A DNA stretch of 64,000 nucleotides, taken from NCBI GenBank assembly GCA_004297985.1, contig SCRA01000043.1, positions 1-64,000 on the forward strand. Reading direction: 5' to 3'. Positions within the stretch are counted from its first letter, which is position 1. The number at the start of each line of letters is the position of its first letter. This stretch comes from a bacterium (GTDB lineage Bacteria > Vulcanimicrobiota > Vulcanimicrobiia > Vulcanimicrobiales > SCRA01). The notes under the pieces are model-generated. The model was not told where the DNA came from and made no database searches. It saw only the letters and a program-made list of their open reading frames with translations. Shown here piece after piece: positions 46,066-55,010 of this stretch. A program made the translations under genes and the position numbers.

Positions 46066-46435
46066 ACGCCTCGCGGATCACGCGCACTCGAAGGCGATCC
46101 CAACGATCGCTAGCATCCGCATTGCGAAATTCGCAAGACGCCTAGAGGCTCCGGCGCGCCGAGAAGACGCGTACCGGCATGGCCGCGACGCACGATAGCG
46201 AATCATCACTGACGAACGTCGGCGATATCCCGTTGCGCGCATAGCGCATGCTGCGATATGGTGCCGTCTTGACAGAAACTCTGTGCCTGCCTATGGTTAA
46301 GATCGACGGGACATACCATCAATGTCGTCCCGACTAGCGGAACGATCGAGAACGACCTAAGCAACCGGTGTACCTTCACGGTTCTCTCGGCGCGGCGCGG
46401 GCGGACATCCCCCTAGTCGACCGGCCCGAGAGGGA
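46066..46435. other. 370-base intergenic region before the NitT/TauT-type operon
   Basis: No open frame here looks coding. The region contains the promoter at 46269-46297. Just downstream is an imperfect inverted repeat around 46303-46335: CGGGAC is followed by AT, a short centre, ATGTCG and then TCCCG. It would sit in the leader of the operon and might be an operator. I see nothing else of note in the first 200 bases. Confidence 0.5.
46269..46297 (+). promoter_or_regulatory. Promoter of the NitT/TauT-type importer operon
   Basis: TTGACA (46269-46274), 17 bases, TATGGT (46292-46297). A perfect -35, consensus spacing and a 4/6 -10. Initiation would be near 46304, giving a leader of about 130-140 bases before the ATPase gene. 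Confidence 0.65.
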
Positions 46436-47254
<819 letters not shown>

Positions 47255-47257
47255 GGC

Positions 47258-48007
47258 ATGCGCAGCACACGCTGGCGTTGGCTAATCTTCGTGCTCGGCG
47301 TCCTCGTGCTCGAGCTTGTCGCACGGTCACATCTCATGGATGTGACGCTTTCCGTACCACCCAGTCGCATGATAACCGAACTCGTCGAACAGTTGACGAG
47401 CGGTGCGCTCACGCCGGATCTCATTCGAACCACATCGGAGATCTTCGCTAGCTTCGCACTTGGCGCGGCAATCGGGCTCCCGCTGGGCGTCGTCCTCTGG
47501 CGCGTACCCCTCTTGGCAATCGTGATCGAGCCGTATCTCTTGGCCTACTACGTCGTTCCGGTATTCGCTCTCTATCCGCTGCTCATCAAGATGCTTGGCG
47601 CAGGAGCGGCGCCGATCACCGCAATCGGCGCTATCGCCGCTGTGGGCGCGATCGCATCGAACACGTTGGTCGGGCTGCGAGGCATCCCGCGCGTTCAGCT
47701 CGCCGTTGCCCGCTCCTACCGGTTGACCGGCAGCCAAACCGCCCTGCACGTGGTGATCCCATCGGCAACGCCGCAGATCTTCGTGGGATTGAAACTCGGG
47801 TTCATCTACTCTCTGATCGGCGTACTGGCTTCGGAGTTCATCCTCGCCACGGTCGGCCTCGGATATCAGATTTCCTATCATTATGATAACTTCGAGTCGA
47901 CCAAGATGTTCGCCGTCATGGTGCTCGTCATCGCTATCAGCGTTAGCGTCAATTGGCTCTTGACGCTCGCCGAGCGCCGCCTTGGACGCTATCGGGGGAC
48001 GCTGTGA
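47258..48007 (+). CDS. NitT/TauT-family ABC importer permease 1
   Basis: A 249-residue inner-membrane protein of the SsuC/TauC type, with about six spans. The ATPase-coupling EAA-like loop is RSYRLTGSQTALHVVIPSATPQIFVGLKLG. The final LLTLAERRLGRYRG is a typical C-terminus. Four bases separate it from the ATPase gene, and its stop overlaps the next GTG start. Confidence 0.92.
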   Translation: MRSTRWRWLIFVLGVLVLELVARSHLMDVTLSVPPSRMITELVEQLTSGALTPDLIRTTSEIFASFALGAAIGLPLGVVLWRVPLLAIVIEPYLLAYYVVPVFALYPLLIKMLGAGAAPITAIGAIAAVGAIASNTLVGLRGIPRVQLAVARSYRLTGSQTALHVVIPSATPQIFVGLKLGFIYSLIGVLASEFILATVGLGYQISYHYDNFESTKMFAVMVLVIAISVSVNWLLTLAERRLGRYRGTL

Positions 48008-48789
48008 GCCACGCGCCCAGCACGGTGACTATCGTGACCGCGCGAGTCGCTTTCGTCGCACTTCTCCTGGCACTGTGGATTATCGGCTCGTCGGCTTACG
48101 GAAGCGCCGTACTCCCCTCGCCCCTCGAGGTCGTCGCGACGATCCTGCAGGGCTTCCGCGAAGGCTGGCTCATCCACGCCACGCTCGTGACGCTCTCAGA
48201 GGTGCTGCCCGCGTTCGCCATTGCGGCGATCGTCGGCGCGGGTCTCGGCATTGCTCTAGGCCTCGCGCGTTTCTGGGGAGATGTGCTCGAACCGATGGTT
48301 CTCGGCGTCTACTCGATTCCGAAGATCACACTCTACCCGATCTTTCTCGTACTCTTCAAGCTTGGGCTAGCCTCGAAGGTGGCCTTCGGCTTCTTTCACG
48401 GAGTCTTTCCCATCGAGATTCTCACGCAGGGGGCAACCTCGACAATCTCCCCGACCTACCTCAAGGTTGCCCGTACGCTCAACCTAACGCCGTGGCAAAC
48501 GGCCGCCCATGTCGTCATTCCAGCGATTGTTCCCGCGATGGCCGTGGGGCTGCGCCTCGCGTTCAGCCTGACCTTCATCGGGGTCATTCTCGCCGAGATG
48601 TCCGCATCGCGAGCCGGGCTGGGCTTCCTGCTCAACGCGGCCGACTCCACCTTCGACTCGCGGCGCACCCTCGCCGTGATCGTCATTCTGGCAATCATCG
48701 GTATCGGCACCAACCTCGTCTTCTATGCTCTCGAACGCCGCGTCAGCCCGGCACGTCCGGAGGCTCGTCAAGCGACGCTCGCGATGTAG
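48004..48789 (+). CDS. NitT/TauT-family ABC importer permease 2
   Basis: A second SsuC-type permease of 261 residues, starting at GTG 48004 within the previous stop (GTGA). The coupling loop is RTLNLTPWQTAAHVVIPAIVPAMAVGLRLA, and FSLTFIGVILAEMSASRAGLG follows. Most NitT/TauT importers have one permease gene used as a homodimer; two different subunits here imply a heterodimeric channel. Confidence 0.92.
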   Translation: MSHAPSTVTIVTARVAFVALLLALWIIGSSAYGSAVLPSPLEVVATILQGFREGWLIHATLVTLSEVLPAFAIAAIVGAGLGIALGLARFWGDVLEPMVLGVYSIPKITLYPIFLVLFKLGLASKVAFGFFHGVFPIEILTQGATSTISPTYLKVARTLNLTPWQTAAHVVIPAIVPAMAVGLRLAFSLTFIGVILAEMSASRAGLGFLLNAADSTFDSRRTLAVIVILAIIGIGTNLVFYALERRVSPARPEARQATLAM

Positions 48790-48815
48790 CCATCGCCATA
48801 AAGGAGGTCCCACTC

Positions 48816-49832
48816 GTGACTACCAACAGCATGAACCGTCGTACCTTCGTCGGCTCCGCCGTTGCCCTGGCGGCACTGGGCATTCCGCGCGTATCCGCGG
48901 CGGCAGCGCTCGAAGCGTTCAACATCACCATCACTCACTATCCAGGCCAGGATTACGCGCTGCCGGTCGTCGTCGCGCAGGAGCTGGGTTACATGGCGCA
49001 GGCGGGGATCGACGTAAAGTCGATCGTTGGCTCGAGCGGCGGCGGAACCACGGTTCGGAATATCTCCCAAGGCGGGCTCAGGGTGGGCGAAGCCGCAACC
49101 TCCGCCGTGATCAAGGCGATTCTCTCCGGCATCGACCTGAAGATCGTCGCCGCGGGCGTCCAGTCTCCCGGCACGATTTGCTGGGTGTCCAAGAAAGACT
49201 CCCCGATCAAGACCATCCACGACCTCGCCGGCAAGCGCATCGGTTTCTCCGCGCCCGGCTCGGTCAGCGAATCCCTGCTGCACATGTCCCTTAGCGCCGC
49301 CAGCGTCGACACCTCGAAGATCACCTTCAAGGCAGCCGGTGGCCTAGGCGAGAACCTCACGCTGCTCGATACGAACGGCCTCGACTGCGCGTTCACCGTC
49401 GATCCACTCCTCACGCGCAATCAAAGTAAGCTTCACGTGGTGTTCTTCGCGAAGGAGTACGTCCCACGCTACTTGCAGACCGTATGGGTCGCCGGGCCTA
49501 GCGTCCTTCAGGAGCAGAAAGACAAGATTGCAGCTTTTATAGCCGCGAGAGGACGCGGCCTCGATGCAATCATCAAAGACCCCCACACAGCCGCTAACAT
49601 CTTCGCGAAGGTAACGAACGCCGACCCCGGGATCACCTACACGACGCTCGAGCACGAGAAGCCGGAAGATTACTTCAGCCATGGGCGGCTCGACCCTAAG
49701 GCCTTGCAGTTGGTCGTCGACGGCATGCGCATCGGTAAGCTGATCGGCCCCGAGAAAGTTCCGGTCGGCAGCATGATCGACGATACGTTGCTCGTCGCTT
49801 CCGAGCGTGCAGCAATGCCGGCCCAGATGTAA
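48816..49832 (+). CDS. Tat-exported NitT/TauT-type substrate-binding protein
   Basis: A 338-residue type II periplasmic binding protein (NMT1/ThiY-like). The signal carries a twin arginine, MNRRTFVGSAVALAAL, and ends near VSAAAA, so Tat export is likely. The mature domain starts FNITITHYPGQDYALPVVVAQELGY, typical of sulfonate, nitrate and thiamine-precursor binders. A perfect AAAGGAGGT ribosome binding site lies seven bases before the GTG start. The adjacent lyase suggests an organic-acid or phosphonate/sulfonate-like ligand; nothing in the sequence decides. Confidence 0.9.
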   Translation: MTTNSMNRRTFVGSAVALAALGIPRVSAAAALEAFNITITHYPGQDYALPVVVAQELGYMAQAGIDVKSIVGSSGGGTTVRNISQGGLRVGEAATSAVIKAILSGIDLKIVAAGVQSPGTICWVSKKDSPIKTIHDLAGKRIGFSAPGSVSESLLHMSLSAASVDTSKITFKAAGGLGENLTLLDTNGLDCAFTVDPLLTRNQSKLHVVFFAKEYVPRYLQTVWVAGPSVLQEQKDKIAAFIAARGRGLDAIIKDPHTAANIFAKVTNADPGITYTTLEHEKPEDYFSHGRLDPKALQLVVDGMRIGKLIGPEKVPVGSMIDDTLLVASERAAMPAQM

Positions 49833-49843
49833 GCCGGGAAGGG

Positions 49844-50737
49844 ATGATAACCGTGCTCAACGATGCTCCGCGACGCTTGCGCGAACTTCTCGCCGGGGAC
49901 CAGGTCGTCTGGGGGCCCGGCGTCTTCGACGGGATATCGGCACGCGTCGCGGCCGCCGTCGGCTTCCCGATACTCTACATGACCGGTGCCGGGACCTCCG
50001 CCAGCCGCATCGGCATGCCGGATCTCGGCCTCACGACGATGACCGAGATGGTGGAGAACGCCCGCGTGATCGCTCGCGTTGCCAATGTTCCAGTGATCGC
50101 CGACGCCGATACGGGTTACGGCGATACGCTCAACGTCGTGCGCACGGTCTACGAGTACGAACGTGCCGGCATCGCCGGGATACATATTGAAGATCAGGTC
50201 TTCCCAAAGCGATGCGGCCATCTGCAAGGCAAGGTCGTCGTTCCTGCGGACGAGTACCTGCGGCGTATCCGCGCTGCCGCCGGAGAGCGAACAAACCCTG
50301 ACTTCCTTATCATCGCGCGCACCGACGCTCGGCAACCCCATGGTTTCGACGAGGCGATGGATCGCATCAAGGGCGCCTTCGATGCCGGCGCCGACGTTGG
50401 CTTCCTGGAGGGGCCCGAGTCGATGGCGGAGATCGAGCATACGGTCGCGGAGGCGCCCGGACCGATGCTGCTCAACCTTGCGGCTCATGGAACAACGCCG
50501 AATCTCCGTATTACAGAAGTGCAGCGCCTTGGATTCAAGCTTGCAATCTTTCCCTCCGCCTGCATGATACCGGCCGCCCTCGCTATCCGCCGCGCACTTG
50601 AAGCACTCAAGCATGACGGCACCGATGCCGAAGTGACCGAAGGCCACAGCCCACGCGATTTCTTTTCAATTGTCGGCCTAGAGGAGCAATTGGAGATAGA
50701 CGCCGGCTACGGTGGAGGCACCCTATCGCCTGTCTGA
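49844..50737 (+). CDS. Isocitrate lyase/PEP mutase family enzyme (importer-linked copy 1)
   Basis: A 297-residue beta/alpha-barrel enzyme of the ICL/PEPM superfamily. Metal-binding DADTGYG is at 87-93 and the gating-loop motif is KRCGH (122-126) with catalytic Cys124; the cysteine indicates a C-C bond lyase (methylisocitrate, dimethylmalate or oxaloacetate-type) rather than a phosphonate mutase, though hydrolases of the group are not excluded. The products would be a small keto acid plus a dicarboxylate. It is 11 bases after the binding-protein gene, so probably in the importer operon. Its 3' end overlaps a convergent paralogue by 15 bases. Confidence 0.9.
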   Translation: MITVLNDAPRRLRELLAGDQVVWGPGVFDGISARVAAAVGFPILYMTGAGTSASRIGMPDLGLTTMTEMVENARVIARVANVPVIADADTGYGDTLNVVRTVYEYERAGIAGIHIEDQVFPKRCGHLQGKVVVPADEYLRRIRAAAGERTNPDFLIIARTDARQPHGFDEAMDRIKGAFDAGADVGFLEGPESMAEIEHTVAEAPGPMLLNLAAHGTTPNLRITEVQRLGFKLAIFPSACMIPAALAIRRALEALKHDGTDAEVTEGHSPRDFFSIVGLEEQLEIDAGYGGGTLSPV

Positions 50738-51664
50738 ATCTGCGAGGTGATGGGACGCGGCTCTCTTCACGACGTCTTGCTCGAACGCATTCGCCTCGGG
50801 GAGCCTCACCAACGCCTGACGATCCTTCCACGACAGGATGCTATCGAGCATGCCGGCCGATGTACCCGTGTCTCTCAGCGTCGCCAAGGCATCTCGCACG
50901 GCGTAGGCCGCGACGCGCAAGGCGAAGTTCGCATACAACACGATCCGATACCCCAATCGTTCGAGCTCCGCCGCGGAAACCAGGGGCGTCTTTCCACCTT
51001 CGACCATGTTGGCGATCAGCGGAATATCCGGAAGTGCCTCCGGAATCCGGCGCACTTCCTCGATGCTCTGCGGTGCCTCTACGAACAGCGCATCAACGCC
51101 CGTGCGCGCGTACAGCCGTGCGCGTTCGATAGCGGCATCGAGCCCTTCCACGGCACGCGCATCGCAGCGCGCGATGATGACAAAGTTCGGGTCTGTTCGA
51201 GCCGCTAGAGCAGCCTCCAGCCTCAGGATCATCTCCGCCGGTTCGACGAGCACCTTGCCTTCGAAGTGTCCACACTTCTTCGGAAAGGCTTGATCCTCAA
51301 TATGCAAGCCTTCAATGCCCGCTCGCTCATACTCACGCACGGTCCTCGCAACGTTCGCAACGCCGCCGAATCCCGTATCGGCGTCGGCCAACACCGGCAC
51401 GCTTACGGCATGAGCGATGCGAGATGCCTGCGCTACCATCTCTGACATCGTGACCAAACCGATATCCGGTTCACCGAGCAGCGTATTTGCAACGCCGGCA
51501 CCGGTCATGTACACCAGAGGGAATCCCGCCTCTTCAATCAAGCGCGCGACCCAAGCATCCGTCGCGCCTGGCGCAATGGCGATTCTCTTACCCGTCAGGA
51601 GTTCTTTCAGTCGAGCCACAACACGTACCCCCGCGGCACTCCAGCGCGTCATATCCGAACGCAT
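50723..51664 (-). CDS. Isocitrate lyase/PEP mutase family enzyme (importer-linked copy 2)
   Basis: A 313-residue paralogue of the previous gene, with DADTGFG (94-100) and KKCGH (129-133, Cys131), the canonical 2-methylisocitrate-lyase-type loop. It lies 37 bases after livF of importer operon 3 in transcription order, making it the operon's last gene. The start at 51664 is not certain: MTRW at 51652 or a GTG nearer the domain would shorten it by up to about 16 residues. Two paralogues, each tied to a different importer and meeting tail to tail, suggest divergence for different 2-hydroxy or branched diacids. Confidence 0.9.
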   Translation of the reverse strand: MRSDMTRWSAAGVRVVARLKELLTGKRIAIAPGATDAWVARLIEEAGFPLVYMTGAGVANTLLGEPDIGLVTMSEMVAQASRIAHAVSVPVLADADTGFGGVANVARTVREYERAGIEGLHIEDQAFPKKCGHFEGKVLVEPAEMILRLEAALAARTDPNFVIIARCDARAVEGLDAAIERARLYARTGVDALFVEAPQSIEEVRRIPEALPDIPLIANMVEGGKTPLVSAAELERLGYRIVLYANFALRVAAYAVRDALATLRDTGTSAGMLDSILSWKDRQALVRLPEANAFEQDVVKRAASHHLADSDRR

Positions 51665-51701
51665 GCGCTACATACGGTGAAACGGGATGTGCGGCCTGCG
51701 G

Positions 51702-52415
51702 CTAGATCGTGAGGAATCGCTCCGTCAGCGTGGGATCGCCTAGAAAGGCGTCGCGCGTTCCACTGAAGGCGATGCGCCCCTGATCGATGACCGCCACGTG
51801 ATCGGCAAGGTCGAGGGCGAAAGCGGCGTTCTGCTCGATCAAGAGCACGGTGGTCCCGAACTCCGCGCGCAGCAAGCGGACCGCCTCGCCGACCTGCTCG
51901 ACGATCACGGGAGCAAGCCCCTCCGTCGGCTCGTCGAGGATCAGCAGGCGCGGGCGGGCGACGAGGGCGCGCGCAACGGCGACGAGCTGCTGCTCCCCGC
52001 CGCTGAGCTCGCGTCCGCCGCGGGCCATGAGCGGCTCGAGCATCGGAAAGAGCGAGGTGACGCGCTCCAGCGGGAGCGCCCCGCCATCCGCGGCAGCATG
52101 GCGGCCCAACAGAAGGTTTTCACGCACGGTAAGGCCGGCGTAGATACGGCGGTCCTCGGGAACGAGCTGGATCCCGCGGCGTGCGCGTAGCGGGGTGGGG
52201 ATGCGGGCGAGCTCGACGCCGTCGAAGCGCACCGATCCGGTGGAGCGCACACCGGCCCCGAGGATGGTGCGCGCGGTGGTGGTCTTCCCCGCGCCGTTGC
52301 GCCCGACCAGCGCCAGGAGCGAGCCCGCATGAACGTGCAGCGCGAGGTCGAAGAGCACGTGCGCCGAGCCGTAGTACGCGTGGACGTCAGAGAGGGCGAG
52401 GAGCGGCTCAGCCAT
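51702..52415 (-). CDS. livF: Branched-chain-type ABC importer ATPase, LivF-like (operon 3)
   Basis: A 237-residue ATPase with Walker A GRNGAGKTT (38-46), signature LSGGEQQ, Walker B LLILDEPTEGLAP and LLIEQNAAFAL at the switch end; the DEPTEGLAP and EQN features are classical LivF. Start MAEPLLAL lies eight bases inside the livG 3' end. A longer frame by ten residues exists but lacks homology. Confidence 0.93.
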   Translation of the reverse strand: MAEPLLALSDVHAYYGSAHVLFDLALHVHAGSLLALVGRNGAGKTTTARTILGAGVRSTGSVRFDGVELARIPTPLRARRGIQLVPEDRRIYAGLTVRENLLLGRHAAADGGALPLERVTSLFPMLEPLMARGGRELSGGEQQLVAVARALVARPRLLILDEPTEGLAPVIVEQVGEAVRLLRAEFGTTVLLIEQNAAFALDLADHVAVIDQGRIAFSGTRDAFLGDPTLTERFLTI

Positions 52416-53175
52416 GGCCAAGATAGATCTCCCGTACATCGGCACGGTTGCGGATCTCCGCTGGCGCGCCGGTGCAGAGCACGCGGCCGCGATGCATCAC
52501 GGTGAGCCGTTGGGCAAGACGGAAGACGACCGACATGTCGTGCTCGGTAAGGAGGATGGTCAGACCTCGGCGGCGCCAGAGGCTCTCCACCAGCGCGACG
52601 GTGGCCGACGTCTCCTTGGGCGACATGCCGGCCGTCGGCTCGTCGAGCAACAGCAGGCGCGCGTCGAGCTGTAACGCCATCGCGATCTCGAGTCGCTTGC
52701 GGTCACCTTGCGAAAGGGAGTCCCCTCGGCGCTCGGCCAAGGCGCCCAAGCCCACGTCATCGAGCGCAACTCCCGCACGCGCGTGCGTGGCGCCGTCCAC
52801 CGCGCGCCACCAGAGTTGCGCCTTTCCTTCGCGACAGAGCCAAGCCGCCAAGACATTCTCGCGCACCGTCAGCGTGGGAAAGATGCGGCTCACCTGAAAG
52901 GCGCGCGCGACGCCGTAGCGGACGCGGCGGTGGGGCGCCCAGCGCGTGACGTCCACGCCGTCAAGCACGACGCTGCCCGAGGCGGGCGCCACCTCTCCAG
53001 CGATAGCCGCGAAGAGCGTGGACTTGCCGGCGCCGTTCGGCCCGATCACGGCGCGGAGCTCTCCGGCGGCGACTTCGACCGAGATACCGTCGACGGCGCG
53101 ATTGGCGCCGTAGGACACCACCAAGTCGCGCACGCATAACGCACCCGCCGTGCTCGCCTCGCTCGCGGCACTCAT
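52408..53175 (-). CDS. livG: Branched-chain-type ABC importer ATPase, LivG-like (operon 3)
   Basis: A 255-residue ATPase with Walker A GPNGAGKST (45-53), Q-loop AFQVSR, signature LSQGDRK, Walker B LLLLDEPTAGMSP and H-loop LTEHDMS. The LSQGDxK signature and the DEPTAGMSP box identify LivG. The ATG overlaps the livM stop by four bases. Confidence 0.93.
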   Translation of the reverse strand: MSAASEASTAGALCVRDLVVSYGANRAVDGISVEVAAGELRAVIGPNGAGKSTLFAAIAGEVAPASGSVVLDGVDVTRWAPHRRVRYGVARAFQVSRIFPTLTVRENVLAAWLCREGKAQLWWRAVDGATHARAGVALDDVGLGALAERRGDSLSQGDRKRLEIAMALQLDARLLLLDEPTAGMSPKETSATVALVESLWRRRGLTILLTEHDMSVVFRLAQRLTVMHRGRVLCTGAPAEIRNRADVREIYLGHG

Positions 53176-54098
53176 CGCGAGAGCCGCTCCCGGAGGCTCC
53201 GCGCCATGCTGAGCAAGCCCTCAGGCATGACGACTACGAAGAAGAGAAAGACCATGCCGACGTAGAGAATCCAGGCCGGCGTCACCTCGGCGAAAGCGTG
53301 CGTGACCCACGTGTAGATGAGCGCGCCGACGACTGGGCCCCAGAATGTCGACATCCCGCCGATGAGCGCCATGATGATGGGATCTCCGGAACGCACCCAG
53401 GCGAAGGCATCCGGCGTGACGATTTGGTTCGCATACGCGAAGAGCGCCCCGGCCAAACCGCCGAAGGCGCCCGCGACGACGAAGGCGCCGAGGCGCTGCG
53501 CTCGGATATCGACGCCCAAGAAGCGCGTGCGTAACGGATCGTCGCGCATCGCCCGCAGAAGGTAACCAAACGGCGAGAGATGGACGGTGCGCAAGGCGAG
53601 GATCCCCAGCCCCACGCAGGCGGCGCAGAGATACCAGAACGCCGCTGGGCTTCCCAGCGCGATGCCGAAGAGTTTCCCCCGGTCGATGCCGGCCAAACCG
53701 TTCTCGCCGCCCAGCACGGGCACGTGGAGGGTAGCGGTATAGAGTACTTGGCCTACCGCCAGCGTCACCATTGCGAAGGCGATACCGTACGTGCGTAGGG
53801 CGATCGCTCCGACGGCCAAGGCTGCAACCGCGGCGAGCACCATCGCCAACGGAAGCAGGACGATCGGCGGGAGCGCGGCGGAGGCAAGGCCGACGGCGTA
53901 GGCGCCGATGCCGAAGAACGCAGCCTGGCCGAACGACGGGATGCCGGCGTGGCCGATGAGGAGATTGACGCTGAGCGCATAGAGCATCTGGATCAGCACC
54001 GTCTCCCAGAAGAACAATTGCGCTCCGTTGGCCCAGTGCGGGAGCGTTAGCGCAAGGAGCACGGCGGCTGCAACGATAGCGCCGAGCGGCATTCTCAT
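53172..54098 (-). CDS. livM: Branched-chain-type ABC importer permease, LivM-like (operon 3)
   Basis: A 308-residue permease whose ATG (54096-54098) overlaps the livH stop; a second ATG lies two codons later. LivM marks are LSVNLLIGHAGIPSFGQAAFFGIGAYAVGL, the coupling loop SPFGYLLRAMRDDPLRTRFLGVD and GGMSTFWGPVVGALIYTW. The long frame extending upstream of the ATG is within livH and is not coding. A TGTCGACA octamer inside this gene (53346) is probably coincidental. Confidence 0.92.
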   Translation of the reverse strand: MRMPLGAIVAAAVLLALTLPHWANGAQLFFWETVLIQMLYALSVNLLIGHAGIPSFGQAAFFGIGAYAVGLASAALPPIVLLPLAMVLAAVAALAVGAIALRTYGIAFAMVTLAVGQVLYTATLHVPVLGGENGLAGIDRGKLFGIALGSPAAFWYLCAACVGLGILALRTVHLSPFGYLLRAMRDDPLRTRFLGVDIRAQRLGAFVVAGAFGGLAGALFAYANQIVTPDAFAWVRSGDPIIMALIGGMSTFWGPVVGALIYTWVTHAFAEVTPAWILYVGMVFLFFVVVMPEGLLSMARSLRERLSR

Positions 54099-54988
54099 GC
54101 GGCCAACTCTCCCGGAGAGCCCGCGCGGCCCATGATTCCTTGCGGCCGGAATATCAAGAAGAGGCCCATGCCGATGTAGAGGCTGAAGTCGGCCAGTTCG
54201 GGGCGCAGGGCCACCAGATACGCATTGAGCAGACCGAAGAAGATCGCGGCAAGCAGCGTACCGCGGACGCTCCCGAGCCCGCCGACGATGACGATCGCGA
54301 ACGCTTGGATGATGAACGAGACGGCGAGTTCCGGCGTCAGCCCGATGAGCGGCGAGACCAGACCCCCTCCGAGACCCGCGAGAAAGATGCCGAGGGAGAA
54401 CATCGCAAGGAAGATGCGCTCGACATCGATGCCCAGCAGAGCCGCCATCTGCCGGTCTGCCGCCGTTGCGCGCACCATGCGGCCGAACTCGGTCTTCTCC
54501 ACCAGCCACTCGAGCCCGACGACGACGCCCGCACCCACGACGTAGAGAAAGACGTCATAGGAGGGAAGCGTCACTGGACCGAGGTGCATCTCGCCGAGAA
54601 ACGCGGGCGACTGCGGCTGGGAGAGCGGAGCGATGCCCCAGACCAGGCGCCCGAGGCCCTCGAAGACGAGGAGCAGGGCGAAGGTAGCCAGCAGCGAGGA
54701 TATCTCGGGAAGCGAGTAGAGGCGGCGGAAGACGCCACGCTCCGTGATGGCGCCCACGAGCGCCGTGAGCAGTCCCGCGGCCACGACGACGGCCACGAGC
54801 AGCGGTGCCGGCAACACGTGGCCGCGCGCCAACGTGTACGTGAAGTACGCGCCAAGCATGAAGAATCCGCCGTGCGAGAAGTTCAGCACCCGCATCACGC
54901 CGTAGATGAGCGTGAGCCCGCTGGCGATCAGGAAGAGGAGTACGCCCTGCCCCAGACCGCCGACGAACGGCAACAAGACGTTGTGCAT
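54095..54988 (-). CDS. livH: Branched-chain-type ABC importer permease, LivH-like (operon 3)
   Basis: A 297-residue permease with GLTLIYGVMRVLNFSHGGFFMLGAYFTYTL at the N-terminus, the coupling loop KTEFGRMVRATAADRQMAALLGI and GGLGSVRGTLLAAIFFGLL near the end. It starts 22 bases after the binding-protein gene and is coupled to livM by ATGA. Confidence 0.92.
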   Translation of the reverse strand: MHNVLLPFVGGLGQGVLLFLIASGLTLIYGVMRVLNFSHGGFFMLGAYFTYTLARGHVLPAPLLVAVVVAAGLLTALVGAITERGVFRRLYSLPEISSLLATFALLLVFEGLGRLVWGIAPLSQPQSPAFLGEMHLGPVTLPSYDVFLYVVGAGVVVGLEWLVEKTEFGRMVRATAADRQMAALLGIDVERIFLAMFSLGIFLAGLGGGLVSPLIGLTPELAVSFIIQAFAIVIVGGLGSVRGTLLAAIFFGLLNAYLVALRPELADFSLYIGMGLFLIFRPQGIMGRAGSPGELAA

Positions 54989-55010
54989 CGCGGCGGTCCG
55001 GCGCGCAGCG

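Noticed and set aside
53346-53353. Fifth TGTCGACA octamer
   Set aside because: It is inside livM of operon 3, far from a promoter, and lacks the AG extension shared by the four intergenic copies.
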